A DNA stretch of 64,000 nucleotides from Aedes albopictus (taxonomy: Eukaryota > Arthropoda > Insecta > Diptera > Culicidae). How positions within the stretch are numbered: the first letter of the stretch is position 1; each line of letters starts with the position of its first letter. The position numbers and the translations under genes were made by a program. Location of the stretch: the NCBI RefSeq assembly GCF_035046485.1, contig NC_085138.1, positions 337,726,263-337,790,262 on the forward strand, written 5' to 3'. Shown piece after piece: positions 44,032-55,866 of the stretch. Under the pieces are notes generated by a model that saw only the letters and a program-made list of their open reading frames with translations, did no database searches and had not been told where the DNA came from.

Positions 44032-45800
44032 GTAATATCTTTGTAATCAGCAAATTTTGCCATGAATTCCATTGGATCACCTTCGGCAATTTCGCTAAAA
44101 ATTTCTTCGTCCATACGTTTGAAATTCTTGAAAAAAAACCCTTTCGGCATATCCTTTGAAAATAACTGCGGTTATACATTTGGGAGTTTATTTGTTTTTT
44201 TTTAATTTCGTAGGCAAATCCGTCACATTTGTTCGCGTTTTAGTAATTTCTCAAATAGCTTTGTAAAATTATGTCAGCAATTGTTTTGGTATTTTTATTT
44301 TGTTTCTTCAGTTACTTCTCCAAAAATTCATTTGGCATTGCTTTTGGTTATTCATTTGGCAACGACTATAAGGAATTTCTCTTCGAATGAGTGTAATTAG
44401 CTTTGTACCTTTTGATTCCTCCCTTTTTGATTACACTCATTCGAAGAGGGCTCGAAAAGTCAATACAAGAGAAATTTCTCGTTAATATCTGTGACAATTC
44501 CATCCGCATTTTTTTTAGATTTTCTTTGGTATGCTTGTATGATTTCATAATTTATGCCATTCGGAATTCCTTAGATAATTATTTTAAGAAATCTTTCGGC
44601 AATTCCTTCAAAAGATCGTTCGGCATTTGTTCTATGAATCCCTTCTAAAAGCCCTGAAGAAATTTGTTAGACTTTTTCTTCGACATTTTTCCTGTAACTA
44701 TTTTAGAAATTACTGCAGCAGTTTCATTCGGAATGCCTTCGATTATTCCGATGTTACTTGCTTCGAATCTTTATTCAAGAAATCCACCAGTTATTGCTCT
44801 GAATATTCCTCTAGCAAATCTTTGGGATACTTCTTCGATTATTCCTTTGGTAAGTCCATATGCAAATTTATTGGAGATTTTCTTCGTGATTTTGGAGAAA
44901 AAAATTCAGCATTTTTTTCAGAATTATTTGACACATTACAGCTTGGTAATCCTGATTTTATTATTATTATTATTATTCACCGTCTTCGAAAAAAAAAATC
45001 GTACAGACTGAACAACTTAATACTAATTTACAATTTCTTAAAACTAGACAATTCTTCTTTATTCGATTTTTAAAAACAGTTTTCGACATACCGAAGTCGA
45101 ATTCATCAGAAACAACATTGAATGCGCGAATACAAGAAACAATCGGATTATTATAACCATAATTAGAGTGGTGGAAAGGGACAACGAACATGGGGACATG
45201 TCGAAGTTGCCGCGGAGGAACGTAAAAAGGAATTTGTTCTAGAAGAGTAGGACAATCGATGGTACCGATTAGAATGTCAAAGACAAGAAGACGTTGCAAC
45301 TCTACACGCCTAACCGACAGCAGTTCCAAGCTAATCAATTTACAACGATCTGGGTAGTCAGGGAGATTGTTCGGGTCATTCCAAGGGAGTAAGCGTAGCG
45401 CAAAACGAATGAATTTTTTCTGCACGCGTTCAATGGATAGTGTCGGTGCGGCGTAATAAGGAGACCAGACAGGGGCAGCATACTCGAGGATGCTTCGCAC
45501 TAAACTGCAATAGAGTGTTTTCAAGGCGTAGATGTCAGTGAACTCAGAGGCATGACGCCGGATTAGCCTTTTTTCACTCTTTCTGAAATTTCTCCACAAT
45601 TTCCTTTGGTGATCTCCATGATGATCTCTAACAATTCTTTTCAGAATTTCTCTGACATGGCCTTTGGAAAATCTTTCGGTAATTTCTTTTTGAAAATTTC
45701 AAGCTATTTATTTGGGAATTCAAACCAAAACTACTTCTGCACCACGTTCACCATTGTTTCTGCGCTGGTTATGTTGAAACGTGGATGAAATCCACTGCGG
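44032..45800. repeat. Degenerate CTTCGGCAATTCC-type minisatellite, split by a LINE
   Basis: Words such as CCTTCGGCAATTT, TTCGGAATTCCTT and TTTCGGTAATTTC recur from 44040 to 44950 and resume at 45600-45720. The LINE fragment at 44957-45599 interrupts it. Short plus-strand frames rich in F, S and N are artefacts. Confidence 0.6.
44957..45599 (-). pseudogene. 5'-truncated LINE: C-terminal reverse transcriptase region
   Basis: A minus-strand frame of 208 codons (45599-44973) is open from the truncation to its stop. It contains LKTLYCSLVRSILEYAAPVW, IERVQKKFIRFAL and PDYPDRCKLISLELLSVRR, the typical C-terminal region after the RT palm in Jockey/CR1-like LINEs. It ends in a (TAA)n-type tail (ATTATTATT at 44957-44977 on the plus strand). 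No YXDD motif is included, so it is enzymatically dead. The lack of stops over 620 bases suggests a fairly recent insertion. It is a different family from the LINE at 39.8 kb. Confidence 0.8.
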
Positions 45801-47137
45801 CGGCGGGGTATTTCGAAGCTGAGGACGCCACTATAGGATATCAGGCAGACAAAAATCAGAAAAGTGACTTCCACTAATGATTGTTCTGAAATTTTCTATC
45901 GATAATGAACATACAAACTAAGCGTAATCTAGAATTTCAAGTTTCTAGCTGGTGTAGTTACAAAGATATTGAGTATCAAAGTTGAGTAAAGCTAAAAAAT
46001 GTAATTTTCGCAAAAAAACAACACATAATTTCAAATCGATATTTTCTAATTATTATCATCATTATCTATTGGTTTCAATACATCATTGGTAAGATAATGA
46101 AGCAAGCTTTCCAACAAACACGTGGTTTAGTGAAATAATTGAACCATTGTATGAAAAAAAGGTACAAGAGAAGAAGAAGAAGTTGAAAAAGGCATGAGAT
46201 TCAAATTTTGATAATCGGCATCTTTTTTTCCCAAACATTCCCAGGCTCAAAATCAGTTTATGGTCAAGCTTTAGGTCTACTCTAATGATTTTGTATGCGA
46301 AATGCTGCGGTAAATTGCGGTCTTGGGAGATTCAGCGTTGTTTACGCACGAGACAGCCCGGGCGCACCCCTTGAGATTAAACGCCGATTCTCAAACATTC
46401 TAAGCAAATTCCCTTGGAATTCATTTTTGAAAGTAACTACACAATAGTGTTGATTATTCTAAGCACAATAAAAAAACAAAATAAAAATTTAAAAAATAAA
46501 ACAAATTGAAACTTTTTATATATTATCAGTTATTTGACCATATTGAAAATACGCCCTTTTCAAAACTTGGTCGTGATGTTTAAAAATGTTAATGACCAAT
46601 ATTTTTTTAGTCGAACCAACTACAGAATACTAATAAATCCTCAAAAATATGACGAAAATATTTTTGTCCGCCTGCTTGTACGGGAATCGGATTGCTGCTG
46701 CTGTTGTTGCTGTAGCTGGTTGGCGGTCGTTGCATGCGGAGTGGCCAACGGCCCGGAAAGGATTCAGGGAAGTAGATGATTGCATGGTCTGTGGTCGCGT
46801 TCTTTGCATGTGGCGTCTCCATTTTGTGGGTGATTGTGGGGCTACCAGCAAAAGCGAAGAGGGTGCAAAGGGGGGGAGGTACCATGCATTTCTTAGCACA
46901 ACTATTCCCCTTGACCATAAAAAAAAAACTCCGGGGTAAAATGTTTTAAAATAAAGAAGATATTGCATTTCTGCCAAAAGTAGATCGTCCCGGCTGTTTA
47001 CGGGTTAATTCGAAACTGCATGATACTGAAATCTCCCAAAGCTGCAATAAAGTTTGCCATCCTTAATGGCTTTGGGGATTTGCTAATTCAATTCAATCAG
47101 ACATAACCTTTCAGGTCATCGCACATTTTGCAATATA
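45801..47137. other. Intron, nothing recognised
   Basis: Mixed sequence with short overlapping frames around 46600-46977 that show no domain. A CTGCTGCTGTTGTTGCTG run is at about 46690. Confidence 0.4.
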
Positions 47138-48352
47138 CACTCCCGTTCAAAAGTTTGGGGTCACCCCCTCAAAAACATGTCATTTTTTTAGGCCCATATC
47201 TCCGCCAATTTGCGTCCGATTTCAAAACCCTAGGTTTCATTCAAAAGATAATAAGTCAAAGAAACTTTGAACATGATTTAAAAGAAACTTTTTCAAAAAA
47301 TTTTGTATGTAAACTTAACCCAAAGTTGCCAAATTTTCTAAAAAACGAATATAAACTTACGGCAGTTTCGCTGGAAGTTGGGTCGACCAAATTTTAAGAT
47401 AAGAGCGGTAATATGACCCATTTTCTATTAGCTTTCAACTGCTTTTTACAGAACTTAGCTAAAAAATCTAGAAAAAAAGTTATTAAGTAAATTAATCCTT
47501 GATGTCATCGACCAAAAGTTTGGGGTCACCCCTCAAAATGCTGTATCGGCCAATAGTTTGGGGTCACTTTCGTAAAACATGGAAAAGTGATTTATTGATA
47601 TCTTTGTCATCTTTCATTCAATTTTAATTCTTCTTGGCTTATTTGAAACAAAATGAATGATACTTACTGCATAGACATTGAACCACACATGTTTGTTGAA
47701 ATTTACATACTAAAACTTAACGTAAAGTTGCCTCATTTTTTGAAGCGTGGTAAAATGTGCTAACTTTGCATACATTTTTATATACAAAAATCGTTAAATA
47801 CGTTAAGTTGAAGACATCAAACGTAAATTTAGTTTATTATCTTTGAAATGAGCCAAAAATATTAAAAATTGAACTATAGATGACGAAGATATCACCAAAT
47901 CACTTTTCCATGTTTTACGAAAGTGACCCCAAACTTTTGGCCGATACATCATATTGAGGGGTGACCCCAAACTTTCGGTCGATGACATCAAGGATTAATT
48001 TATTTAATAACTTTTTTTCTAGATTTTTTAGCTAAGTTCTGTAAAAAGCAGTTGAAAGCTAATAGAAAATGGGTCATATTACCGCTCTCATCTTAAAATT
48101 TGGTCGACCCAACTTCCAGCGACACTGCCGTAAGTTTATATTCATTTTTTAGAAAATTTGGCAACTTTGGGTTAAGTTTACATACAAATTTTTTTGAAAA
48201 AGTTTCTTTTAAATCATGTTCAAAGTTTCTTTGACTTATTATCTTTTGAATGAAACCTAGGGTTTTGAAATCGGACGCAAATAGGCGGAGATATGGGCCT
48301 AAAAAAATGACATGTTTTTGAGAGGGTGACCCCAAACTTTTGAACGGGAGTG
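47138..48352. mobile_element. 1.2-kb near-perfect palindrome, TA-flanked, Tc1-like ends
   Basis: Ends CACTCCCGTTCAAAAGTTTG are exact inverted repeats and TA flanks both sides (47136-47137, 48353-48354). The arms pair for about 550 bases with only scattered mismatches. A second inner inverted word, GACCCCAAACTTT(T/C)GG, lies at about 47520 and 47560 and in mirror at 47920 and 47960. FCAAAAGTTTGGGGTCAC-type termini resemble those of Tc1-like transposons. The same open frame of about 85 codons appears in both arms, which reflects their symmetry and not a gene. Confidence 0.85.
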
Positions 48353-48534
48353 TATGTACAGGAGAAAGAATTTTACCACACAAATAAACAAATGATATTG
48401 ATGGTTGTGCTTGTGCATGGTAAATCCCAGAGAATATAATTGTGCCAACAAAGAGATGCAAAAAACAACTAAATTGCGCGCCCTAACATTCCTTGTATAC
48501 AATCTGTGAAATCATTTCAAGTTTTTGCCAATGA
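48353..48534. other. Short spacer, nothing recognised
   Basis: No feature between the palindrome and the TTAA MITE. Confidence 0.3.
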
Positions 48535-48658
48535 TTAACCCTCGAGCGATCGCGCTGTTGTATTTTGTACAACACGTTGAAAAAAACTCGCTTTTTTGTG
48601 TTCAGCATTAGCGCGGTGCTCACAGGGGTGGCCAACTGCGCGAGTTACGGAAGGTTAA
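48535..48658. mobile_element. TTAA-type MITE, copy 3 (124 bases)
   Basis: Starts TTAACCCTCGAGCGATCGCGC and ends GCGAGTTACGGAAGGTTAA, with intact TTAA on both sides. The core palindrome GTTGTATTTTGTACAAC matches the cores of copies 1 and 2. Confidence 0.75.
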
Positions 48659-51060
48659 GAAGAAGTTGTTGCATATTTTCAGCTGATGAATTTTTAAGTT
48701 ATTATGCACACATAATCATGATGATAGTTCCTAAGCGGTAAAGCACTCTCAAGTTACCCCCAAAACATCGCTTTGTTGTGTGAGATTGTCATCACCAATG
48801 TAAATGGTGACATTGTCAGTATCTTTCCGCAATGATTAGAAATTGATCAAGATAATCAAGTAAGACAGACTGATGCTTTCAAAATAAATTATGCGAATGA
48901 TCTAAATTACATCTTGGATAGTATCTCTTCATAGTGTAGGTATACTACATTTTATTTGTCACTTTCAACTGAACGATGCAACCGAAATTTGAGAGGCTAT
49001 CCTTCTGTATGCTTCCATTCAACAACTAACACCAGCTCAGCCAGCACCCAATAACGCCAGGAGCGTTCAAAGCCAAGGAAGTGGAAAAGCTTTTTCGTTT
49101 CGCATCACTTGAAACTAATTGGATTTTGTACAAATTTGATTGTATGGCAACCCCCTCGTCCACGCTGCTCGGGGTACGTTTTGCATCGTTGCGATGCTGG
49201 CATTTCCGGGGGGTTGATTTTGTTGACTCTATAGCGGCGAGGAGTTCATTTTGGGATCGAATTGCTGACAATTTGTTATCAAAAACTATTCATATATTCC
49301 AGATGGCGTTTCCGTTTCTATAGTTCCAAACACATTCTATAGATACAGATGCAACAAATGAACAGAAACCGAATCCGGATTGACTCATGGCAGCAGGGAC
49401 ATCAATCCCAAAAGGCCTCTATCACGTTGGATAGCAATATTTTCTCATGAAAGGTGACTCACTTTTCACAGCCAGAGAAAGGTTTTGTCCCAAGAGAGTG
49501 TGTTCCAGTTGCATTGGATCGAAATTGGGATTGATTTTTTTTTCTCTTAATCTTTCAACCGAGTCGAAAAGTCCCATCGGATGGAGGATGAAGAAATTAT
49601 TATTGGTTTTGATACCTGGTAGGGAGGTTATTACGGGAACAAGGAAAACAGATTGAGCTTTAGTATAGGAGGTGTCAATTTTTGTTTTGTGTCAAAGATA
49701 GATCCATCTCAAATTTGAAGAATAAGAGTAGTCTACCACAGATACGAATTCATGAAGATTCGATAGCACTAATAACAATGTTACTTGATATCTCAGTCTA
49801 TTAAATGTTTAGATTGAATTTTGCAGTTACAACTGATATGTCAATGTTGTTTAATGCATCGTACGTCCAATAATATGCATTCCAATCATGCATCCGCTTA
49901 TGTCAGTACCTACTCAGAACACGACTGGAGCATCTATTCAAGAGCTTCCTAAGTGCCACTTCATATAAGAGCGAAGCGTTGTAAAAAGATTGACTGTCGG
50001 TTTTGCTGCTAGATGAACAATTCGATTTTTATTGCTTCTAGGATCTATGATAATCCTCTGCATGCCAGATCACAAGCATTCTAGCAACAAGTACATATCT
50101 ATTTTCAAAATATGGTTCATTGGAGATTTTATTGTTAAGAAAGAGCTAAAAAAAATGTTATTCCAACTCGAATATTTTTTTGATGAAAACAAGTACAAGA
50201 GAGCGGATTCCGCCTCAGTTAGTTCGTAACGCCAAGAAGAACAAACGTATGCATATCGTCTCAGCACAAAGCCTAATGCAACATCTCATCTCGTGTTTTT
50301 GCATCTATGACAACAGTATACCAACAATCCGTTTCGCATGCATCAGGCATAAATCGAAACTTATTATCATACGGAAACATAAACAAACCACCACCCACAC
50401 CATATCCCGGCGTCCAGCCCGGTAGCAGCAAAACGGACATCATCCTCTTCTCGAGGACCCTTATTGGCATTGCATGCTCGGTTCACCTGTTTGTGTATCT
50501 TTCTAGAGTGGATTGAATGCTGATGCATTGCATCGGCATGAGGCCTGTGCGCCCATAGGCGGAACTTGTTGATGGATGTCAGTACCTAGGGTACTCCTGG
50601 GTCAAAGTTCTGCTTCTGCCTCACCCTAGCAGAAGATAGACACATATTTCACACCATGCACACAATGCAATGATGGCTCGATAGGTTCCGAAGAAGTGAT
50701 GTCAATCAGGCACGTGCCTGCCTGGCGTTGTCACATCAGTTCTACCCATATCTAGTTTTGTGTGCACCTAGGCATCAGATTAGACCTGGGCTGCAGCACG
50801 TCAAGCGAGCACCAGGTGTTTAGCCATTAATCAAAACTTGCACAATTGATGCGATCGGTAAACATAATCGGCTACGGATGATTTGCACGCGTTGCGTTTG
50901 TAGAATTTCAATTGATTAAAGTGCTACGGCTGGGTCGATTGTGTTGACTGATTGTCCAGAGAAAATTGATGGGACTGACAATATCTAGTAATATTTGAGC
51001 ACTACAGTTATCGTTACAACTGATGAAATTTAATTCAATTTATTTGGTCTTGGATTCTAT
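48659..51060. other. Largely unique intron, no gene seen
   Basis: This is one of the few long stretches without recognisable transposons. Frames up to 81 codons (49026-49323, 50180-50516) overlap on both strands and have no motif. A SINE tail-like GTAACGCCAAGAAGAAC is at about 50227. It may hold conserved regulatory sequence. Confidence 0.4.
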
Positions 51061-51370
51061 TGAAAGTTTCTACAAAGATTTGTTTCGGAACTCCTCTATG
51101 CATTCATTTGAAAATTTCTTCAAGGATTGCAGCAGCAATTCCTTTAAGTTTTTATTCAGAAACTTTTCCAATGCTTCTCAGAGGAATTCCTCTAAGCATG
51201 TTTGTAGGTAATCCTTCAGAAAACACTTCTACAACTTCTCTATGGTTCCCTACAGACATTCCTCCAACGATTTCTTCAAGAGCTCCTCTTAGGATTGCTT
51301 CAGTAACTCGTGCATGAATTTCTTTGAGAATTACTTTAAATATTTTTGCCAAAGTTCCTCCCATTTCATT
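51061..51370. repeat. Degenerate TTCCTCTAAG-type minisatellite
   Basis: Units such as GGAACTCCTCT, AGGAATTCCTCT and AGAGCTCCTCTTAGG recur about every 15 to 25 bases. The overlapping frames on both strands are by-products. Confidence 0.5.
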
Positions 51371-52107
51371 ATTGAAATGATTGTAACCTACATACCAATT
51401 TCATTCAACTGTATTGAATACAATAAAGTACCTTATCAGATATAACTCGTATAGTCCATTGCAGTACATATTGAACTAATAGAAGTGGAAATAATTTAAT
51501 TAAGAGATTACACAAAACCGATAGAAGCGATAAACCGAGTTTGGCAGCCAAAAACGAAAAGCTACCATCAGGTGAAAGATCCCATTACCGTTGTTGTTAT
51601 CTGTAATGACGCCGCTCATTATGGCTCTTGCATTCGTTTCCGAATGTCCTATATATTGATTTATGGCCGGATCCACCGGGTCTCATCAATCTACCATCGA
51701 CCACCACCGACGCACTACCACCAACATGTGGAGTGGCAGTCCTCCTATCTAGATAAACAAATTACCCATTTAGGTGCAGTGTCCATGTCCACAATCTACG
51801 GGGCAAGTGTGTGTGTCTCGTTCGTTCGTCATTCAATGAAATGCCCTGGAACCGTTCCGTCAACCAGAAGCTATTAAACTAATTAGGGTTTTCCCCACGG
51901 CTACCTTTCTGGTTCAAATAATTCCAGACCTGAAGGCAGAAAACTTCTCAAGCAATGCCAACATAGTACCGTAGTACACTAGGCAAAACATTGTGAAATA
52001 ATTCATTCGCAACCTACCTAGTTTTCAAGTATAGAGATCAATCACAATGATCAAAAAGCCAAAAGTCGTAATCTAGCAGGACAAAAAAGTCATGTAAGTC
52101 TGCACTA
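51371..52107. other. Intron, nothing recognised
   Basis: Mixed sequence without repeat families of the window. A 101-codon plus-strand frame at 51572-51877 has no domain and no splice context. Confidence 0.35.
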
Positions 52108-52363
52108 CCCAAGTAACCACGCTGCCCAAGCCGTAGTACATGCATAAATACGGTGTACTTGGGTGAAGATATGACGTAGCTATACCTCATTTTTTCAAGA
52201 GCACAAACATTAAGAACCGAATATCGGTTTGCGCTGAAAATTTGATCGATTGGTTACCCAATGATGGTGACCAATCGATCAAATTTTCAGCGCAAGCTAA
52301 CATCCGGTTCTTCAGATGTATGCTCTTGAAAAGTTGAGGTGTGGCTGCGTCATATCTTCACCT
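52108..52363. mobile_element. Palindromic MITE copy 2 joined to a short CCCAAGTAA foldback
   Basis: 52109-52163 is a small inverted repeat bounded by CCCAAGTAACC and GTACTTGGG, reminiscent of the 178-base MITEs at 3092 and 4534. 52162-52363 is a second copy of the AGGTGAA-ended palindrome at 13432, with CGATTGGTNACC arms mirrored about a centre at 52260. The two share the TTGGGTGAAG junction. Confidence 0.55.
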
Positions 52364-52644
52364 TAAAGCAAGCATTACTATAGTACAAACTCAAACCAAA
52401 TTTGCGGGCCCGGCAAAATTCTGCACAGCCGTGTGCTCAGTTGAACTATTACCTGATATTCTAGCAAAAAGTGACGTTTCCGCTCATAAAAACTTTTACC
52501 TTATCTCAGCAATGAACTGCCCAAATTTCTGGGATCTCGGCAATTTCGGCCTAATGGGACGTTACGCCAAGAAGAGAGAGAAGAGAAAGTGGCTTCAATA
52601 TAGTTGCATTAAAGGCGAACTTGGCACCATATCGGCGGTTTTGG
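52364..52644. other. Intron with a truncated SINE tail
   Basis: GGACGTTACGCCAAGAAGAG at 52558 matches the 3' end of the SINE at 31193 (complement), followed by an AGAGAG tail. Nothing else is recognised. Confidence 0.4.
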
Positions 52645-53034
52645 GACATTTCCCCGAATGGTTCATTACTCCGAAATATTAATTCACAAGCTTATCTGGA
52701 GACCCGCTCTGGGTAATGAATGATGCACCGAGCAGCTCACCACATTTTCAAAAAACGATTTTCCTTCTTTGAGCGTGTGTTTTATCCTGGCCTTACTACT
52801 AAGCATCTTTTTGGCATTCAAACTGCTAATGATCATCAGATATGTATCATTTTTTTTTATTAGGCTATTCTAATTTAAGAAATTTGTTATCGCCGCAACT
52901 GCTCATATTTTTATAAGAGATTTTTTCTTCTTTTAATTATAGGCTGTTCTTTCAAGTTATACAGTTATATGGAAGTGTAACATGACCACATTTGTTCATT
53001 TTTCATTCGGGGTAGTGGAATTCGGGGAAATGTC
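52645..53034. mobile_element. Foldback with GACATTTCCCCGAA ends, relative of 28605
   Basis: GACATTTCCCCGAATGGTTC on the left is mirrored by GAATTCGGGGAAATGTC on the right. The core holds TATTAGGCTATTC and AATTATAGGCTGTTCTTTC modules. 390 bases, non-coding. Confidence 0.65.
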
Positions 53035-53158
53035 ATAGAATCATTCGGCAGCTGGTAGCTAGACAAGTGGTTGGCTCTGGTGTGATAGATTTTTTTCCAT
53101 GCTACTTGTGGGTCTCCTAAATGAACATATATAACAATTACATTAATCTGATACAGTG

Positions 53159-54640
53159 AGAACGGGGTTTGCTGGGTCTCCTCTAAGAAGAGCAGAGACG
53201 GGAGGTAGCAGCGCGCGAATTATTGGGATCCACAGTCGGGAAGGACGGCCAGAACGCCGAGAGAGGTCATGGTTGGAGTGTGGTTGATTAGGCAGAACCG
53301 TGACAAACTCCATGACAACAGCAGAGGCCGTGGGGCTGAAGGTACCGAAGTCTACCTTGACAGAGACCTTCGCATGTGCAGGTAGCCCGAAGGCTTCGCC
53401 AAACGGGATCGCTTACGATTAGCAATCACAGAAGCGTACGAGTCAGTTGTCAGGGAAGGAGCTACCAGGTGACGGTCAAGAGATTGTTTACCCCGAAAAT
53501 CAAGGGCAGTAATGCCAGGTTTGCTAAATAATCCTCAAAATCAAAAGAATTTTGCCACATGCACTAGAGCGGTGTGCTACTTCTGGCTTGTCTCGAGGTG
53601 GCAATCGAATCCCGAACAAAGAGGTAATAAAAACCGAGCGAGGAAGAAGGAAACGAAAAATCAAATGATGAAAATTTCGGGTAAAGGAGTGTGTTTTGAG
53701 CCTAGCGATCTATGAGTGTGGAACTCGCGAATGATTTTAGCGTATGAGTGAACGTGGAAATCATAACATGCAGTTTTGAGTGCTGAACGAACTGCTCACT
53801 GCTCGACAAGTTCCAATGTATCTAAATACCAAGGTAAGATACTCCAACTATTATTCATGTATTAGTGAGAAAAATAGTTATGAAATTTGCGCAGATTTGT
53901 TTGGGTACATCACTATTAAGCAAACAGTTTTGAGAAGTTAAGCTCTCACATCATAGAAGCAATTATTAAAACGCATCTCACTAGACAAAAAGAGACTTCC
54001 ATGCGATAAATCAGAAAATATCGCCATTTGAAAATCGGTGACAATTTTTTTTAATTGGTTCTAAACATAATTTTACAGCATTTAGAAACGTCCAAACTAA
54101 TGAAACTAATAAAATTTTGCAGAAATAATGACATTTTAGATTAAAATCACCAACTTTTCATAACTAACGCAGATGTGTTAGTGGGTCTCTTATTGTCATT
54201 CGCGGAAATATCTAACCTTGGTGCTCGGAGGTGTTAATAGTTTGCGTTGTGATGTCTGAGTTTTATTTTCACTCCTCAGAATATCGTCAAAACTCCTCAT
54301 GTCCTCGCAAGGGAGTTTCTGTCAAGCCTTAGTAATGCTAGTAAGTCGGATCTCGGCCAGCCGTCTCGGAAAACTGGGGAGAGTAGGCTCGAAAAAGTCG
54401 GCCAGTCTCGGGTCAAAGCAGGGGGTTTCGATCATGCGTAGGTCCTCAGTCGTCACAGATCAGGAGCGGGTGGAGGGAACGTCCCCTAACGAACAGGCAG
54501 AAGAGAAGAGGAAAAACAGGAGAACATGTGCTTAGGGGACGAATATCCAAAGAGTGGTAGGGGGAAAGGAGTCAAGCGCGAGAAGGGAGATGCATTCGAC
54601 ATCAAGACAGACGAGTCTAAGTACTAGGACATGGTTTCCC
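53159..54640 (+). pseudogene. Decayed R1-like LINE 5' region and ORF1 start
   Basis: From 54299 the sequence parallels the 5' part of the R1-type element at 60.25 kb: AAAACTGGGGAGAGTAGGC, GTCAAGCGCGAGAAGGGAGA, then codons for IKTDESKY, comparable to IKTKQSKY there. A stop follows and a GGTCGC-rich hAT end truncates it at about 54632. Upstream, 53159-53510 contains GGGTCTCCTCTAAGAAGAGC and CCGAGAGAGGTCATGG, probably its 5' UTR, but that link is inference. No complete domain remains. Confidence 0.45.
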
Positions 54641-54712
54641 AACTGTGGATATCGACCCCCCAGGAGGGTCGCCAGCCCTCGACCAGGGGGTCGCGAAGGA
54701 CTGTCTTACTTT
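54632..54712. mobile_element. One-ended hAT-type fragment
   Basis: CATGGTTTCCCAACTGTGG, GACCCCCCAGGAGGGTCGCC and GGGGGTCGCGAAGGACTGT match the left half of the MITE at 1135. The right end is missing. Confidence 0.6.
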
Positions 54713-54916
54713 GTCGTTATTAGTTTGAGCAAGAGTTTGAGCAAATATTATGCGTTATAATGTTATGTTTGTTAGAAGATAGAAAAAGTATTTTTGCTTC
54801 ATACACCAAGTAACATCATTTAGTCGAATAGACTAGAACCATCATAAAACTAAAATGATGCTCAATACTTAAAAAATAAAACCCTGTTTAAAGAGTTGTA
54901 GTTTATATAAAAAAAA

Positions 54917-55172
54917 CTAGCTGTACCCGGCAAACTTTGTCTTGCCTACTGCGTTTTTTGACGTTTCAAGACCAAGTCCCCGTACGCGGATTGCATAGAA
55001 AACCGTTTTTCAAAAAATCTCAGTTTCTCCATGTTTTTTGTCTCATAAACCTTCCTTGGGTGAAAACTATTAGAATAAAACCAAGATGACCCAAATCGAA
55101 CCTGCCGTTCGCAAGTTATGCGCGGTCCCACGTATGCCACTGCATTTTTATATATATAATAGATAGATATCA
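54917..55172. repeat. Interspersed repeat with CTAGCTG-ACCCGGCAAAC start and ATAGAT tail
   Basis: It starts ACTAGCTGTACCCGGCAAAC and ends in TATATATATAATAGATAGAT, an end structure like that of insect LINE 3' fragments. I recall similar CCCGGCAAAC repeats from other arthropods, but cannot assign a class here. The minus-strand frame across it is chance. Confidence 0.4.
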
Positions 55173-55577
55173 AGAATCCCGCGCGATCCCCCCGTTATGT
55201 TTTTATGTGCTTCGATAGTGTATGAGTTAATGTTTCAGTGATGTAAAAATTCATCTGCTTCTGTTAAAGTTGAAAAATTTGGAAAGTTGTGCTAAAAAGG
55301 AAAAAAAAATGCTGTACTACCTTTAAATGATGAGATACAATTTTGCAGTCTTCAGAAAAGATATTTATGTTTACAGTACCGACAACTACGCAGAGCATTG
55401 TAAAACCGAGTAAATTGAAACAAAAAAGTAATGTTGAAAAAGCACTTTTTAAGCTGGTATTACAATATATGCTTCTACTGTTGTACCGTAAATAGGGGAC
55501 AGATAGATCTCCGGGTCGAACCTGATCAGACGTTTTTTCGTTAGAATAAGCATACTTTAAAAAGTTCCCTTTCCAGT
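55173..55577. other. Intron, nothing recognised
   Basis: AT-rich with no repeat family or frame worth calling. Confidence 0.3.
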
Positions 55578-55587
55578 ATCGTACTGT

Positions 55588-55856
55588 GGGTCTCCAGTTA
55601 GCCTATTGGTTAGGGCTGTGGATCACCAATCCGGAGACGGCGGGTACGATTCCCGTTCCGGTCGGGGAAATTTTCTCGACTCCCTGGGCATAGAGTATCA
55701 TTGTGCTTGCCTCACACCATATACAAATTCATGCAATGACAGGCAAAGAAAGCCCTTCAATTAATAATTGTGGAAGAGCTCAAAGAACACTAAGTTGAAG
55801 CGAGGCAGGCCAAGTCTTAAAGCGGACGTAGAGCCATAAAAAAGAAGAAGAAGAAG
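55588..55856 (+). mobile_element. Feilai-type tRNA-derived SINE, complete, 10-base TSD
   Basis: Begins GGGTCTCCAGTTAGCCTATT with A-box-like TTGGTTAGGGC, has a B-box-like GGTACGATTCCCG, and ends GAGCCATAAAAAAGAAGAAG. The 10-base direct repeat ATCGTACTGT flanks it (55578-55587, 55857-55866). It aligns over its full length with the inverted copy at 14439. Confidence 0.9.
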
Positions 55857-55866
55857 ATCGTACTGT

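Noticed and set aside
47128..48461. Nearly the same peptide encoded on the two strands, 89 and 122 codons
   Set aside because: It results from the symmetric arms of the palindromic element; no domain and no sign of coding selection.
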